The notes below the pieces were generated by a model that was not told the DNA's origin, did not search any database, and saw nothing but the letters and a program-made list of their open reading frames with translations. Shown here piece after piece: positions 1 through 22,312 of a stretch of DNA of 64,000 bases. The number at the start of each line of letters is the position of its first letter. The first letter of the stretch is position 1. This DNA comes from Gadus chalcogrammus (lineage: Eukaryota > Chordata > Actinopteri > Gadiformes > Gadidae): NCBI RefSeq assembly GCF_026213295.1, contig NC_079415.1, positions 32,669,288 through 32,733,287 on the forward strand, given 5' to 3'. The translations under genes and the position numbers were made by a program.

Positions 1-662
1 AATTACAAGTTAATAAAAGTTTATGGATGGGTGTAAAAGGGAGCTACAGAGAGGAAAGAAAATGTACCTAGTTTCATGGTCGCACACAGTTGTTTCGTGT
101 GTGTGCGTATGTGCGTGTTTTTGTCTGTGCGTGTGCGTGCATTGTGAGAATTCGCTGGAAAAACACAGAGAGGGACCCAGTGTCTGTGTGCGGACCGAAG
201 AAAGAAAAAAGAGAGGATGCTGGGAGATGTAGTCTAGTCACGGCCACCAAATGGGTGCCACATGTTCAGACCTTACAAACAGGGTATGTGAATACCGGAG
301 ACGCAAGCAAAGGACCCAGACTGACCCACAAGTCTGCTCCACCTCAATCCCAAACAATACTTGAGACGGCCCTGGAAACATACAGCCGTTTATCCTCTTA
401 TTCAAACAGTTGATGTGAATCATCCTAGCTGCCTTGGTTGTGTAGAGGGAAGGGGTTAACCTTTGAAACCCAGTGGAAACGTTCCTTGAGCAGAACGCCT
501 TACCCCCTACCTTGTCATTAATGACCTGTGTGTGTCTTCACTGTGAGATGATGAACTCAAAGGGCTGCTAAACGACTGAATCCTCAAAGACTGTTCCCGC
601 TCATTAACGATAACTACTTTGCGTCGTTTCATTTTAAGACTTTTTCAGGCCGGGTTTCGGAA

Positions 663-686
663 CACACACACACACACACACACACG

Positions 687-773
<87 letters not shown>

Positions 774-791
774 AGACACACACACACACAC
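663..791. repeat. (AC)n microsatellite
   Basis: About 125 bp of AC repeats with a few interruptions (GAACAC, GACACAG). Confidence 0.97.
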
Positions 792-1273
792 CATCTATCA
801 TGTATTGTCTCCTTGTAGACTTTAAACACAAAAGGACTACGTAGAACTCACTAAATGGTTACAGTGACCAAGGAAATAGAGAGAGTGAGGGAGAGAGAGA
901 GAAAATGAGAGAACGAGAGAATGAGAGAGAGCGAGAGAGCGAGAGAGCGAGAGAGAGAGAGAGACTGATGGATACAATGAGCTATTGTCGAGTTTGGCAC
1001 TCCATAAAAACCTAATTTATCCACTCGGCTCCCCAGCTCATCGGTATATCTCATCCGTGTGTGTGTGTGTGTTTGTGCGTGTGCGTGTGTGTGTGTCCAT
1101 GCGTGCGTGTGTGCGTCCATGCGTGTGTGTTTGTGTGTGGCATGTTGTGCGGGACTTTTTGGGTTGCGTACGGGCACTTTTCCTCCTCTATGTACTACAG
1201 AGCCCCCATTATCCTCTTCCCTTTCATTAAATCTCTCCATCTCTACCCTCCTCTAGCCACGACCCATCCCTCA

Positions 1274-1277
1274 CTCT

Positions 1278-1334
<57 letters not shown>

Positions 1335-1347
1335 CCTCCCTCCCTCC

Positions 1348-1408
<61 letters not shown>

Positions 1409-1432
1409 TCTCTCTCTCACTCTCGCTCCGTT
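1274..1432. repeat. (TC)n / (CCCT)n microsatellite
   Basis: CT dinucleotides with an internal CCCTCCCT block around 1330-1350. Confidence 0.95.
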
Positions 1433-2252
1433 TCAAAAAGCGCAGAAAGGCTGGCAGAGCTGAAGAAATTAGCCAATTAATCTATTAGCCGGTTATAATT
1501 TAACCGACTAGATTTTGACTTTGATCATCGATTAAAACAATTGCTGGGCGTACTTTCTTAAATACAAATATTTGGCGGCTTTTCCATCTAATGAATAATC
1601 TGCAAATTTACAATAATTAGTTGCGCAATCCTGAATGTTAGCCAGCACTTTTCAAATCCCAATTAAATAAAAAACACAAATTCATGAAAATAAGTCTCAT
1701 ATATTTTTCTCTTACTACGTAAAATAAAATTATCTGACGTATTTTCATGCCTTGGATGCCTCAGCAATGAGGCTGAATATTTTGGGACTTTTATTGTGAT
1801 AGTTAATGTATGATAAAAATGTATTGTCTTGGTTCTGAACTCTCCATTAGACTAAATCTAGCCGGCGACCAATCAGCAAGAATCTACTGAGAAGAATGAA
1901 CGCTCGGTCAAGCAACATTATAAATGATCCTATTTGGGATTCACTCTGAACACAGCAAAATATCACAGCACTATCGAAGCATATGCTCAACAATAAAATA
2001 ATCTGAAAGATTGGAGAGATAAACTTTATTATTACTATTACTTGATTCATTCATAGCTTTCGTATTCTGTTCCTAGTAAAGAACAATCTGGCCAATGAGA
2101 GATGCTGTGAGCATACCTGCAGTGGGGGTGACGTCACCGCTGTTTCAACCAATCAGGAAAGGGCATGACAGAAGCACGAGAATGAAAGGGGGATGTTTCG
2201 GTGCGGCGTTATTTCAGGTGTTCGAATGAGTCTGCAGCCAAGTCACCGGGCC

Positions 2253-2635
<383 letters not shown>

Positions 2636-3185
2636 TATTTCTGGAGTCCTTGACACACATTACGCCTCCACTCCTATCCAGCGACGTTGTCACTACAAAG
2701 CGAAAGCGTCCCCAAATCCAATTTCTTAGACAACGATCTCATTACATTGGAATCAAATGTACTCCTTATTAAATCGGATTTGGGCCGTGTCACACATGTA
2801 ATAAATTGAATCTGTTTTTCCACAGCGCAACCACTCCGTTGTGAAACAGACGTGGACCGTGGTATCCAAACGAGAGAAGGAATAGTCCCTGATTTTATTC
2901 CCATTTTGGCAAGTCAGGCCAAAAATCTTTGAGTCATTGCCAACAATTCTAATGACTCGAGAGACAGAAAACGCAAATTAATCTATTTTTTTTCTTTAAA
3001 GGCAAAGAATGAACGGAATCCTGTTGGAAAGTAGGCACAATAACCGAAAGCCACCTCTGATTGATGTAATGTTGTGGATTGCTTGGCTTGCGAGCATGCT
3101 CACTGCACATGTTGAAAATAAATAAATATAATTGGGCTCCATATGCTTCAAAACCAAAATAATCTGATCATGGTAGAATACACAG

Positions 3186-3186
<1 letters not shown>

Positions 3187-3246
<60 letters not shown>

Positions 3247-3344
3247 AGCTTTGCATGCGAGTGTGTCTCGGCGGAATACACAGCCGGTGTGTGTGTTTTT
3301 CTGTGTTTGCGTTTCTATGTGTGCGCGCATGTCTGTGCTTGTCT

Positions 3345-3411
<67 letters not shown>
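3187..3411. repeat. two (TG)n arrays
   Basis: 3187-3243 and 3349-3411, with a short duplicated motif (GAATACACAGCC) before the first array and again between them. Confidence 0.95.
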
Positions 3412-3412
<1 letters not shown>

Positions 3413-4478
3413 AAACGTGCGCACGATATGCAGGTGCGAGCTTGTATGCTTCTGTTTAAGATATCCCTTACCATACGGTGGGTCTGTTTGTTTATGGGCC
3501 CCTCACACCCGTGTGGTACATAATTAGCGATTTACAACTGCTGTTATGAATGCATAGCCAGCTTGTGAATCCGTATCTGGGCGACATCGTGGGGGTATCC
3601 TCCCGATATGTCTGTCCGTGAGTTCAAACTTGGGAGAAAGTTAGAGGTACTTGAAGGAGTAGACGGACTCAGGGTATTGTACGACTATCCCATGGCTATA
3701 CCCAACATAAACAAGGACCCTTTTGCGCATCCCTGCCCTCTAATCTGCCACACACTTGCACTTTAATTATGTATATTGCATTGTAAATCTTTCACAGTAC
3801 GACTTTATACATATGTTTACACAGTCCTTCCAACGTCTCCTTTTAATTCTGGATTTGTTTTTCGATCCTGAATGAATGCCAGTATCCACAAGTCAATCCC
3901 TTTGTGCATTAGTACCCTGGCAAATAGCGTTTTGTATATCTTCCAAACGGCTAAAGGGTGTAGTCCCCGCTCTCTCACACAGAGAACAGGAAAAGGTTGA
4001 CCAGTTCATCGGCTCCTCCAAACCGGGCCTACGCAGGATTCATATCCTGGATCAGTCAGGTGAATGGCTCACCAACTCATTTAAATTTTAATTCAGGCCA
4101 TTTAGGAGATCCAAAGGGCCTTACAATAAGTACATTAGTCAGATGAAAGAGAAACAACCAATTTTGATGTTGATGTTGCTGACGGCGAATGTATCACGAC
4201 ACGCGTATGAATCAGTGTCTTGCATTAGAAGAGTGTGCGTGCAAGCTTGCGTTCATATGTGGGTGCACGACTATACGTGGGTGCGTGCTTTCGTGCGTGC
4301 CAGCCAGACCGTACGTGCATGCGTGCGTCCGCCCGTGTGTGCGTGCGTGACGGTATGTACCCGCATGCGTCGGGGCGTCCGTCTGTGGGTGAGTGACGGC
4401 ACACGTGCGTGTGCCGTACTTGACGCAACGTGCTTATGCCGTTAAGTGCGTCTGTGCATGTGTGCGTGCACTCCTTAC

Positions 4479-14738
<10,260 letters not shown>

Positions 14739-14786
14739 CTACCTCCGGTGTGTCTTACTCGGGGCTGGCCCGAGGGCCACCGATGT

Positions 14787-14834
<48 letters not shown>

Positions 14835-14949
14835 CCTTATCCAAGTGTCTTCTCCCCCTTACCCACAACCCTTCCTCCAATGTCAATGACAGGCGGACCA
14901 GCGGGTCTCGAGCTGGGGTGAGTCCCGGACGGCCAGCCTGTACGCCGGG

Positions 14950-15340
14950 GCAGGCTGGTTGCTTAGCCTGCTAGCCGGGATACCGAACCGGTTCCCCGGT
15001 GCAGGGGGAGAGGTTGTCAAGTCCTCGGCCCCACCTTATAGTGGGCTCCTTTTACTGGGAATGCTAGCCAGCACTGGTGGGGAAAGATGGCTAGCCACCT
15101 GGGCTGGATTATTAGGATGGAGGGATGGCTAGCTTAGGCGATATAACGGTAGAAATGGCTCACCCACTGGGGGTTACTGGAGAGGAATAGGATGGAGATG
15201 GCTGGCTAGTGGGGTATAATGGATGTAAATGGCTAGAATAATAGGATGGGGAGAGGGCTAGCTAGTGTCATAGGATTGGGGAGATGGCTAGCTAGGATGG
15301 GAGTGAGGTTAGCCAGCTAGCTGGAGTAATAGGATGGATG
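14950..15340. repeat. degenerate minisatellite rich in AGGATGG and GGCTAGCTAG
   Basis: Units of about 40-60 bp such as AATAGGATGGAGATGGCTAG repeat with strong divergence just upstream of cask exon 1. Confidence 0.7.
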
Positions 15341-15589
15341 TATCAGACTCCGGGGCGTGGATATTCCTCGCTGATTTGCAGGGGGAAAAAACCCGTCTTT
15401 GGTAGTAGGTCGCCCGCGTATCCCTCTTGAAGCCACCGCCTCTTCCCTACCTTAATATATAACACTCCCAGGGTGTTAATTTCACTCGATTGTGTTTTTT
15501 TTTTTTAGTACGATACCCTCGTTCACTAAACTGAGGCTGTTCAAAATGTAAAATGGTCGGCTGGCTCGAAGTGTAAGGAGCTAGCGGTC

Positions 15590-16130
15590 GGTGGGAGTGG
15601 AGATAGCCGGGCCGGCTCGCACCGTGACCGCGCCGCGCACACCCCGTCTTACCCCCGCCGTCCACCGTCACGCGTCCGGGGCTTGGAGAGCGTCCTCAGC
15701 ATCCCGAGATCCCGTTCCCGTATTATTATTACCGCACACGACCGTGTTCATCTCGACGAAGGGTAATCCGGTGGCGAAACATCGCCTCGTTAATATTAAT
15801 AATTATATGATGTAGAAGTCCGTGTAGCCCCCCCCTTTTCAGACCGGCGTCGCTCCCCGTCTTTCAGCACCGTCTCATCCGCTGCTGGGCGCTCCTTCTT
15901 CGGCTCCCAGAGACGCCTGGCTCCGCCTGGCTCCGCCTCCCCCCTCTCTCCCTGTTTAGGAAACTGGCGCCCCTGGATCCAAGATGGCGGAGGCGAATAG
16001 CCGTTGCTGGCGTTGCGCTGAACAGGCCTTGGAGCCAAGATGGCAACGGGTCGAAGGGCCCACCGAGGGGCAGTTTCCTAACGGCCGCGTCCCAGCGAAT
16101 CCCGCGCAGGCGTCGACCACGAAAATCCAT
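15590..16130. promoter_or_regulatory. GC-rich region upstream of cask with YY1-type motifs (candidate promoter)
   Basis: A roughly 500-bp GC- and CpG-rich stretch lies 1-1.5 kb upstream of the cask start codon. It contains AAGATGGCGG (15981-15990) and CCAAGATGGC (about 16035-16044), YY1-like sites typical of housekeeping promoters. No splice structure ties it to cask, so an upstream 5'UTR exon is a guess. Confidence 0.35.
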
Positions 16131-17713
16131 CACCTTACGTCAGCTTTCCCCTCTCTTCATTTACCAGTGTTGCAGCACCCAGCCACTATCAAAGTAAACT
16201 ACATTGTGTTGCTATGTGAAACATAGTTTCATGAATGAATGAATGAATGAATGCATGCACATTTTAACGATTGAGGTGAATTGTTATGTTTGTATTAAAT
16301 GCGGGATTTTCCGTGGCTTAGTCTTTAATACTCGTAGGAACATGCTATTAATACAAATCTATTTCATTATGTATGAAGTTATTGGCTTAAAATGTAACGA
16401 ATGTGTGCATGTAATGGACAATGTGTAGGCGTGGGTCGTGGCACACAGTATAAGGCTGGCAAACTCAAAGCTCAATACTATTTCAATTAATACTTTAATT
16501 CAAAACAATGTAATTATTATTAATGAAATTGTTTTCTTGGTTATATTTGCACATCCACTGTGCAAGATGGTTTGGCTACATTGGCTAGAGAGGAGACGCC
16601 AGTAAAATCATAGATGCGGTTGGAAGTGGGAGACGTGCAAGGGGCGCCCTCTAGGGATGACACTGACAAATAATAATTGACTAAAACCCGGTCCTTATAT
16701 TCAGACGCAAACACGCTGCTCGAAATGTTTTTATTGGCGTTTTACACACCATTTCAATGAAATAACCGTAGACCGAATGCATGTGAGTTTAATGCCTATA
16801 GTCCTTTATAAAACCAAACGTGTGATGAGAAATAACTAATCAAAGGAAAAGTTATATTATTCTAGAAAAAAAACAGCCAACTACATTGTAGTAAAGTAAG
16901 TGGCATGGGAGCACAGTCATGTGCAGGGATCGAGTGAAATTGCAAGTATCACCGCTAGAGGGTGCTGTTTCTTTAACTGCTGTTCTCTCGGTTTCCATGG
17001 TGCTGCATCACTTCTGCTCGCGCATTAAGGTGTACGCTTCCCCGATTGGTTGAAGGCGTGGAGCAGCTATTGATGATCTGATTGGTGGATGATGTGGTCA
17101 TCATATACACGGCAGTGTTTGTGTTGTGTGAATTGCCTTTTCTCTCGGTGCGGTTTTGGAAAAATACACACTTGCAAACACGGACTACGCATCACACAAG
17201 GACCTGCACTGTAACAATACATGCAAGGCAATGTTGAAATAAACAAGAGCATTCAAGAAAAAGGAAATAAAAACATAATAAAAAAATCCTAACCAATGCA
17301 AACATTGACATTATGTGAAAGTATGCTGTTCCTATGGTAACAAGATATGCGCAGTCATGGTGGACCCGTGTGTGTGTTAATGTCAACTATTGTGATACAT
17401 GCATGTAATAATAATCATCACTATGTGTAGACCACTTTTCCATGCACGGAACAAAGTGCTACACAAAAGTCAACACAAAACACACACACACACACACACA
17501 GGATAAACCATCACCCAACAAAAGCTTCCCTATACACATTTTTCTCTGTACAAACATCTCCTGATCTAAGGTTTACTGAGCCTTAGATCAGGTCCTGTAC
17601 GCCTGATCTATAGACCATACTGCGAAATAAAACACAAACACACACACACAGCCAACCAAAAAACAGACCGATTTTGACAAAACATCAACAATACTTATAT
17701 TGGTGAAAACAAC

Positions 17714-18943
17714 TTTATTTCAGAACAAAAACCAACAATATGTACATCCAAACAGTAACGTTTCATCCAAAATAAAACCCAAAGGGACCGTAAAACGTGT
17801 TCACGGAAACTTAGAACAAGCAGCAGGCATCTGTTAAACCACTCACGGTATTTTATACTTTAAAGTTAAAGGCAATGCAAACGCAACTCAAAGACAGTGA
17901 ATCGATAGCAACTTAACTGGTTTAAACTGTGCGTGCCATGACTAGAGGCTGATCGTAACTGAGAAAAAAACACTAAAGTTGGCAACGTCGTTGTACTAGT
18001 GTTATTGCACTGACACTCATTAATACTCTAAGATGACAAAGAGCAAAGCTACAGGAATCACAGGCGTGGTGTGGTTTTCTTTTTCGCAAACCAAGTCCAC
18101 GTCCAGGACAGCTAGGCATCGATGACAAAGGTTTATACGTGAAAGATGGAGTTTCATGCTCTTTGCATTGCAAAGTTAAGTGAGGAAAATAAAAAAAAAC
18201 ATCACACACACATGAATGCCTCACATAGGGCACTTAATATGTACCGGCTTCTTGGTCTGGTGATGTGTATTGTATAATAACCCATAGGGAACCCAACTTC
18301 CACTTAACTCAACCATTTTTGCGCGTGCTGAGGTGACCCATCTTATCATAATAGGCAAATATGAATCTGAGCCATCCCTACCATATTATATATTCATATT
18401 ATTTACAGGTCTCGGAGCGAGAAAGAGTTATTTATGTACAAGGGACTTCTATATGGGATTAGCTTTAGACTATTTCATCCAGCAGGACAATAGGTGGCAG
18501 GGAATAGGGATAAACGTCAAAGTCAAACAGGGCTTTGAGTGTCCTTTTGTGGCGGCTTGGCATATATCTGCACTCTGGCACATGTCATTGATAAGAAAAA
18601 AAGATGTCTTGAGCAGTTTTGAACCCTTGTTTTCACCCTCCTCAACCACCCTTGAGGAGACAATGGTAGAAAAAGGTGAACTCTGTGCGTAACCCATTTT
18701 CTGTTCGAATTGCAACGCGCATGAATGATACCTTAGTGAATAGCATTTTTTTTTTCCATAGCATGTCGACTTAAAAGAGGTAAAATGGAGAAAAGAGACA
18801 ACATGGTGCTGAACTCGTCGAGCGTACTGTAACTGTAGTGACGGGGGCCTACGAGTTAACCAGATCCACCGACGTGTCGAAGGGGTTTCACAGTAGGTTA
18901 CCACAGGGGCCCCGGGCCCCTCGATCAGCAAAGGGGGTCCCGT
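17714..18943 (-). other. fundc1: probable fundc1 3'UTR ending at a poly(A) signal
   Basis: About 1.2 kb of non-repetitive, microsatellite-free sequence follows the fundc1 stop. A minus-strand AATAAA is at 17719-17714. The lack of simple repeats, unlike the surroundings, suggests a transcribed and constrained 3'UTR. The exact end is inferred. Confidence 0.5.
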
Positions 18944-19021
18944 TTAGGAGGCCAGGCCTAGCAGGAAGCCGCCCACGAAGCCACTGGACACCACGATGTT
19001 CCTCTTGATGAAGTCGGTCGC
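18944..19021 (-). CDS. fundc1: fundc1 coding exon 5 and stop
   Basis: Acceptor CCCCAG. Encodes [18 protein letters not shown] then FLLGLAS and TAA at 18946-18944. This matches the conserved FUN14 C-terminus. Confidence 0.95.
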   Translation of the reverse strand, partial: ATDFIKRNIVVSSGFVGGFLLGLAS

Positions 19022-21607
19022 CTGGGGGGAAGAGTAGGAGGTGGAGGAAGAGGCAGGTTCGAACATATCATGGCTGGATTTTGAACTTTTTTGGTCAAAC
19101 TTTTTAAGTGGGAGAGTATATAATAATATATAATAATCAAGTGTTTAATTGAGTGGACACACGAATGCACGGAAGGATGGACGCAAGCCATTCCAGAATC
19201 ATCTGTGCTCAAATTTAACCAACCAATGCAAACTGAGTATGGTGCCTCGTTATCAAGTATTCAACTGTCTCTTTTAGGAGGAAAAAAGGGCCAACTGCCA
19301 TGCAAATTTCCCAAGTGTAATGTGTCCAACTGCACACTAGAGGGCAATACTGAGCCGTGGTTCACAAGAGATGATGTAACGTCAAAAACGCTAAAATATA
19401 TAATTTAAAAATTCCTTGTTCCGTTCCCGCTGACATTTTTCATTCCCAGTACCGCAAACAACCATCAAAAGTATTACACTAAAAGTTAATAGCTAAATTC
19501 AACATTGGATTAAATTCATGCCGGAAGAAGAAAAAAATGATGCCGTTACAAGTTACCTTTACCTCCTCGATGAAAGAGTTGATTTCTGGCGCTGCCTTCT
19601 TAGCCTTCTTCTTCAGGTGTTTCTTGGCCTTGTTCACATCCTTCTCCACCTTCTTCCAGTCCACCTGCACATAGCCACTGTGATTGGCTATCTGTGGAGT
19701 CACATGACGAGGATGAGAGTCAAAGGGTGGGGAAATAGCTTTTTTTTTTATCTTTCGAAAACTAATTTGAATACTACTTTACATTGAAACGAGTTTGGAT
19801 GCTTCAGAAATGTATTAAATCGTTAATGTGGTAGATTACCTATCAACCATATTTTTTCCTGCGTTTTTTGAAAACGAGCCCTAGGTCAACACATACGCTC
19901 ACCAAAAATAGAGCTTTAAAAGTACTTTCAGAAGTACAGTTATAAAACAATACAGAAATAGCGAATAGAGGTGAATGATAGAGGGAATAATCAATGATTA
20001 TTTCACTTTTTTCTTGAAAGATCAAACCAACGGCCCCATAAAACATACATCTGAGACTTAATTGCTAACAGTTTATTGACGTCCCTCCTAAAAAGCTAAC
20101 AATCGGTGGACTAGGCTCCATGTATATAGTGCTCTGGATAGCCCCAGAGCTGCACCATAGGAATGCATGTAAATGTATACAACACTTTAAACGTGTCAAA
20201 TCACACCTGGAGCAGTGCACACCTGTCCACGTTAAAAAACCTGAAGAATCAGGAGACTCACCTGGAGCAGGAGAAACCCTCCCCCCACAGCTGTGGCAGC
20301 AATCTTCCCCACCTTCTGGAACAGGTAACCTGCACACCTGTATGGGTTGTTGAATATATTACAGAGTCAACACCTTTAGCAACACCCCTAGTTTAATCTT
20401 CGTACATGGTTATGATGTATTATGGAATGGGGAGGAAGATCTCATTTGATTGTGCTTTCAATTAACATGAGCCCCTTCACATTGTGAGAAACGGCCTCAA
20501 ATGCTGCATTCATTTATTTATTACAGTGATATTTGACCATATCATGTGGTCCAAATACAACAGTGACGGCCTGTTGATTGACCCGGGTTTCAATGGTTTT
20601 AGACAAAAACATATAAAATGTGATTGCCACCCTCTTTGATTCCATTTTTTATAAGCATTTGTGGTCACTAGGATATGTTAATGTCTATATTGTCTGCGAA
20701 ACTTGGAGATGTGGCTTGACATAGCTCAGAATCCCTCACTAGGTTATAGAACCACTGTTTTAATGACATTCAGTTCCATGCAGGCCGGGTCGTGTTTTAG
20801 ATTGATCTATTTGTTTACAAAAGTCACAGAATCAGCTAAGAAACCGAATAAACCTGCTTATGAAATGCAATAGGAATGCAATCGCAATGATTCATCAGTG
20901 ACTGGAATGCTTTTATGCACGCATGCACAGACCTGCAGTAGTTAACATTTCCATGAAAACATTTAGTAACCAGTGTAACGCTGGGGACCGCTGATGAAAT
21001 CACAGAACTGCTTTTCAACGTATCTGTTGTTAAGGGACATGAGGAGAGCTCATACCATCCAGCACCACCTCCCATCATTATCTGCGTGGCCACAGAATAC
21101 TTCTCTGCGATGGGGCCGGAGTTGTTCCCAAACACAGTGCTCCACCACTGGTGTGTCCGAGCATATTCTGTGAGGTCCACGACCTCGTACACCTCATCCT
21201 CACTCTCTGGCTCCGGCTCTTCCTTTCCTAAGAATAGACGCAGCAGCAAATCAGCTTTACTGTTACAACACTAGTCCACTTTAATCACAGCAGGAATGGA
21301 AACGTCTCCTTCTGATCCGACACAACCAAGCATGCACAGAGCAGTTATAAACTTGCAAAATAATTCCCTCTTTTGTATCATTACATAAAATACAGTTTTT
21401 TAGATGCTGGTCGACTTGATCGGCAACCTCAACGGGACTGGATGATTGATGGATGGATGTAAAGTGAGCAGCGTTGATACCGCCGATGTTTTGTCCTTCA
21501 CATTTTCATTACACATCATATGATTCTGCCTGTTCTGTTTTTTAAGTATAAATACAACAGTCTATCCCAAAAGTCTCCTTACCTGCTCTCTGATCCACGT
21601 CCGCCAT
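18944..21607 (-). CDS. fundc1: fundc1, FUN14 domain-containing protein 1 (mitophagy receptor), complete
   Basis: FUNDC1 is an outer mitochondrial membrane protein that recruits LC3/GABARAP during hypoxia-induced mitophagy and acts at ER-mitochondria contacts. Five minus-strand coding exons (25, 172, 76, 129, 78 nt) join in frame to 159 residues; human has 155. Visible parts: acidic N-terminal tail, LIR motif YEVV at residues 22-25, conserved DLTEYAR and HQWW segments (26-37), EKYSVATQI leading into the first membrane segment (about 50-72), the KVGK loop, a Gly-rich second segment (about 77-91), a Lys-rich loop (102-124), and the C-terminal membrane segment ending FLLGLAS. Every internal boundary has GT-AG. 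The Ser before the LIR Tyr (human Ser17) is Val here, and the LIR end residue is Val instead of Leu. FUNDC2 is excluded by the N-terminus and by the KAAPEIN segment. It is divergent with kdm6a, about 1.06 kb from start to start. Confidence 0.95.
19563..19691 (-). CDS. fundc1: fundc1 coding exon 4
   Basis: Acceptor CCACAG. Encodes 43 residues from [18 protein letters not shown] to [10 protein letters not shown]. Two donors are possible: GAG|GTAAAG (used here, because the family has IEEAT) or AAG|GTAACT six bases later, which would add Val-Lys. A transcript would decide. Confidence 0.88.
20262..20337 (-). CDS. fundc1: fundc1 coding exon 3
   Basis: Acceptor ATACAG; donor GTGAGT. Encodes (W)[17 protein letters not shown] then GGGFLLLQ, which is the loop plus the second membrane segment. 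Phase closes exactly at residue 91. Confidence 0.95.
20402..20565. repeat. dispersed direct repeat, copy 1 (fundc1 intron 2)
   Basis: Starts GTACATGGTTATGATGTATT and is colinear with 21769-21935 over about 160 bp at roughly 75-80% identity. Confidence 0.8.
21056..21227 (-). CDS. fundc1: fundc1 coding exon 2 (LIR and first membrane segment)
   Basis: Acceptor TTCTTAG; donor GTATGA after TG of the split Trp66 codon. Translates as [19 protein letters not shown], then [10 protein letters not shown], and on to GGGAGW. Holds the LC3-interacting motif and the first transmembrane segment. Confidence 0.95.
21583..21607 (-). CDS. fundc1: fundc1 coding exon 1
   Basis: ATG is the complement of 21605-21607. 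It encodes MADVDQRA plus one base, followed by a GTAAGG donor. A perfect CRE lies 15 bp upstream of the ATG. Confidence 0.9.
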
Positions 21608-21720
21608 TTTGGAGAAATGCGTGACGTCACCAGGATGTTGACAATGCTACGCCCCGCCCACTCGCTGTGACGCCCCGCCCACTCAGTGTGACGTGATGCC
21701 ACGTCAGTAAATCCTTTGAA
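21608..21720 (-). promoter_or_regulatory. fundc1 proximal promoter: CRE and duplicated GC boxes
   Basis: A perfect palindromic CRE (TGACGTCA, 21622-21629) lies just upstream of the fundc1 ATG. Beyond it the block GTGACGCCCCGCCCACTC occurs in two tandem near-copies (about 21646-21690), each with a CCCCGCCC GC box and a TGACG half-site, followed by TGACGTGATGCCACGTCA. This suggests CREB/ATF and Sp1-type control of a TATA-less promoter. Function is inferred from motifs. Confidence 0.55.
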
Positions 21721-21768
21721 CTGTCTTGATTAGGGATCAGCAATTTTTTAATAGTTGTGGACTGGTTT

Positions 21769-21935
21769 GTACATGGTTATGATGCATTATGGAATGTGCG
21801 TAAGGGGAGATCTCGTTTTATTGTGTTTTTAATTAATATGAGACATTTTCACATTGTGCTAAACGGCTTTAAATGTTGCATTCATTTATTTATTCAAGTG
21901 ATGTTTTAGCGTATCATGTTGTCAAAGTGCAATAA
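21769..21935. repeat. dispersed direct repeat, copy 2 (upstream of fundc1)
   Basis: Starts GTACATGGTTATGATGCATT; later shared blocks are TTCACATTGTG and GCATTCATTTATTTATT. Probably copies of one unnamed element. Confidence 0.8.
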
Positions 21936-22182
21936 CCAACTGATAACACTTGCATTCAATGAAATCAACACATGGGATGGGAGTTATTGTTTATTCAGGA
22001 AACATCCCTACACATTATGACATATAAACTCTATTATGACTTATCAGGACAGTATCATTCACCCATCTCCTTCACAAATGTGTCTTGCAACTTCACTATT
22101 AGAGGAATAACCATGAAACACAAAGATTTCTTTGCAGATCGAAAAATAACCGTCTAAGTAAAAAAAAATAAGTACATGTAGC

Positions 22183-22312
22183 ACAGCGAGTCATATGGAG
22201 GAGCTCGGCGCTTCTGATTGGTCAACAATGAACCAGAGGGCGGGACTACAGCGAGTCATATGGAGGAGCTCGGCGCATCTCATTGGCCGACGAGGAACCG
22301 GAGGGCGGGACT
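22183..22312 (+). promoter_or_regulatory. 65-bp tandem duplication with CCAAT and GC boxes upstream of kdm6a
   Basis: Two copies, 22183-22247 and 22248-22312, match at 58 of 65 positions. Each carries an inverted CCAAT box (ATTGG at 22217-22221 and 22282-22286) and a GC box (GGGCGGG at 22238-22244 and 22303-22309). They sit 350-480 bp before the kdm6a ATG in a GC-rich, TATA-less setting, a good candidate for its core or proximal promoter. Confidence 0.6.

Noticed and set aside
15984..16226. Small plus-strand ORF starting at a YY1-like AAGATGGCGG
   Set aside because: The ATG is part of the promoter motif; the product has no recognisable features and no splice partner.
18470..18931. 153-residue minus-strand open frame after fundc1
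   Set aside because: Lies within the likely fundc1 3'UTR; no start context, no recognisable family.
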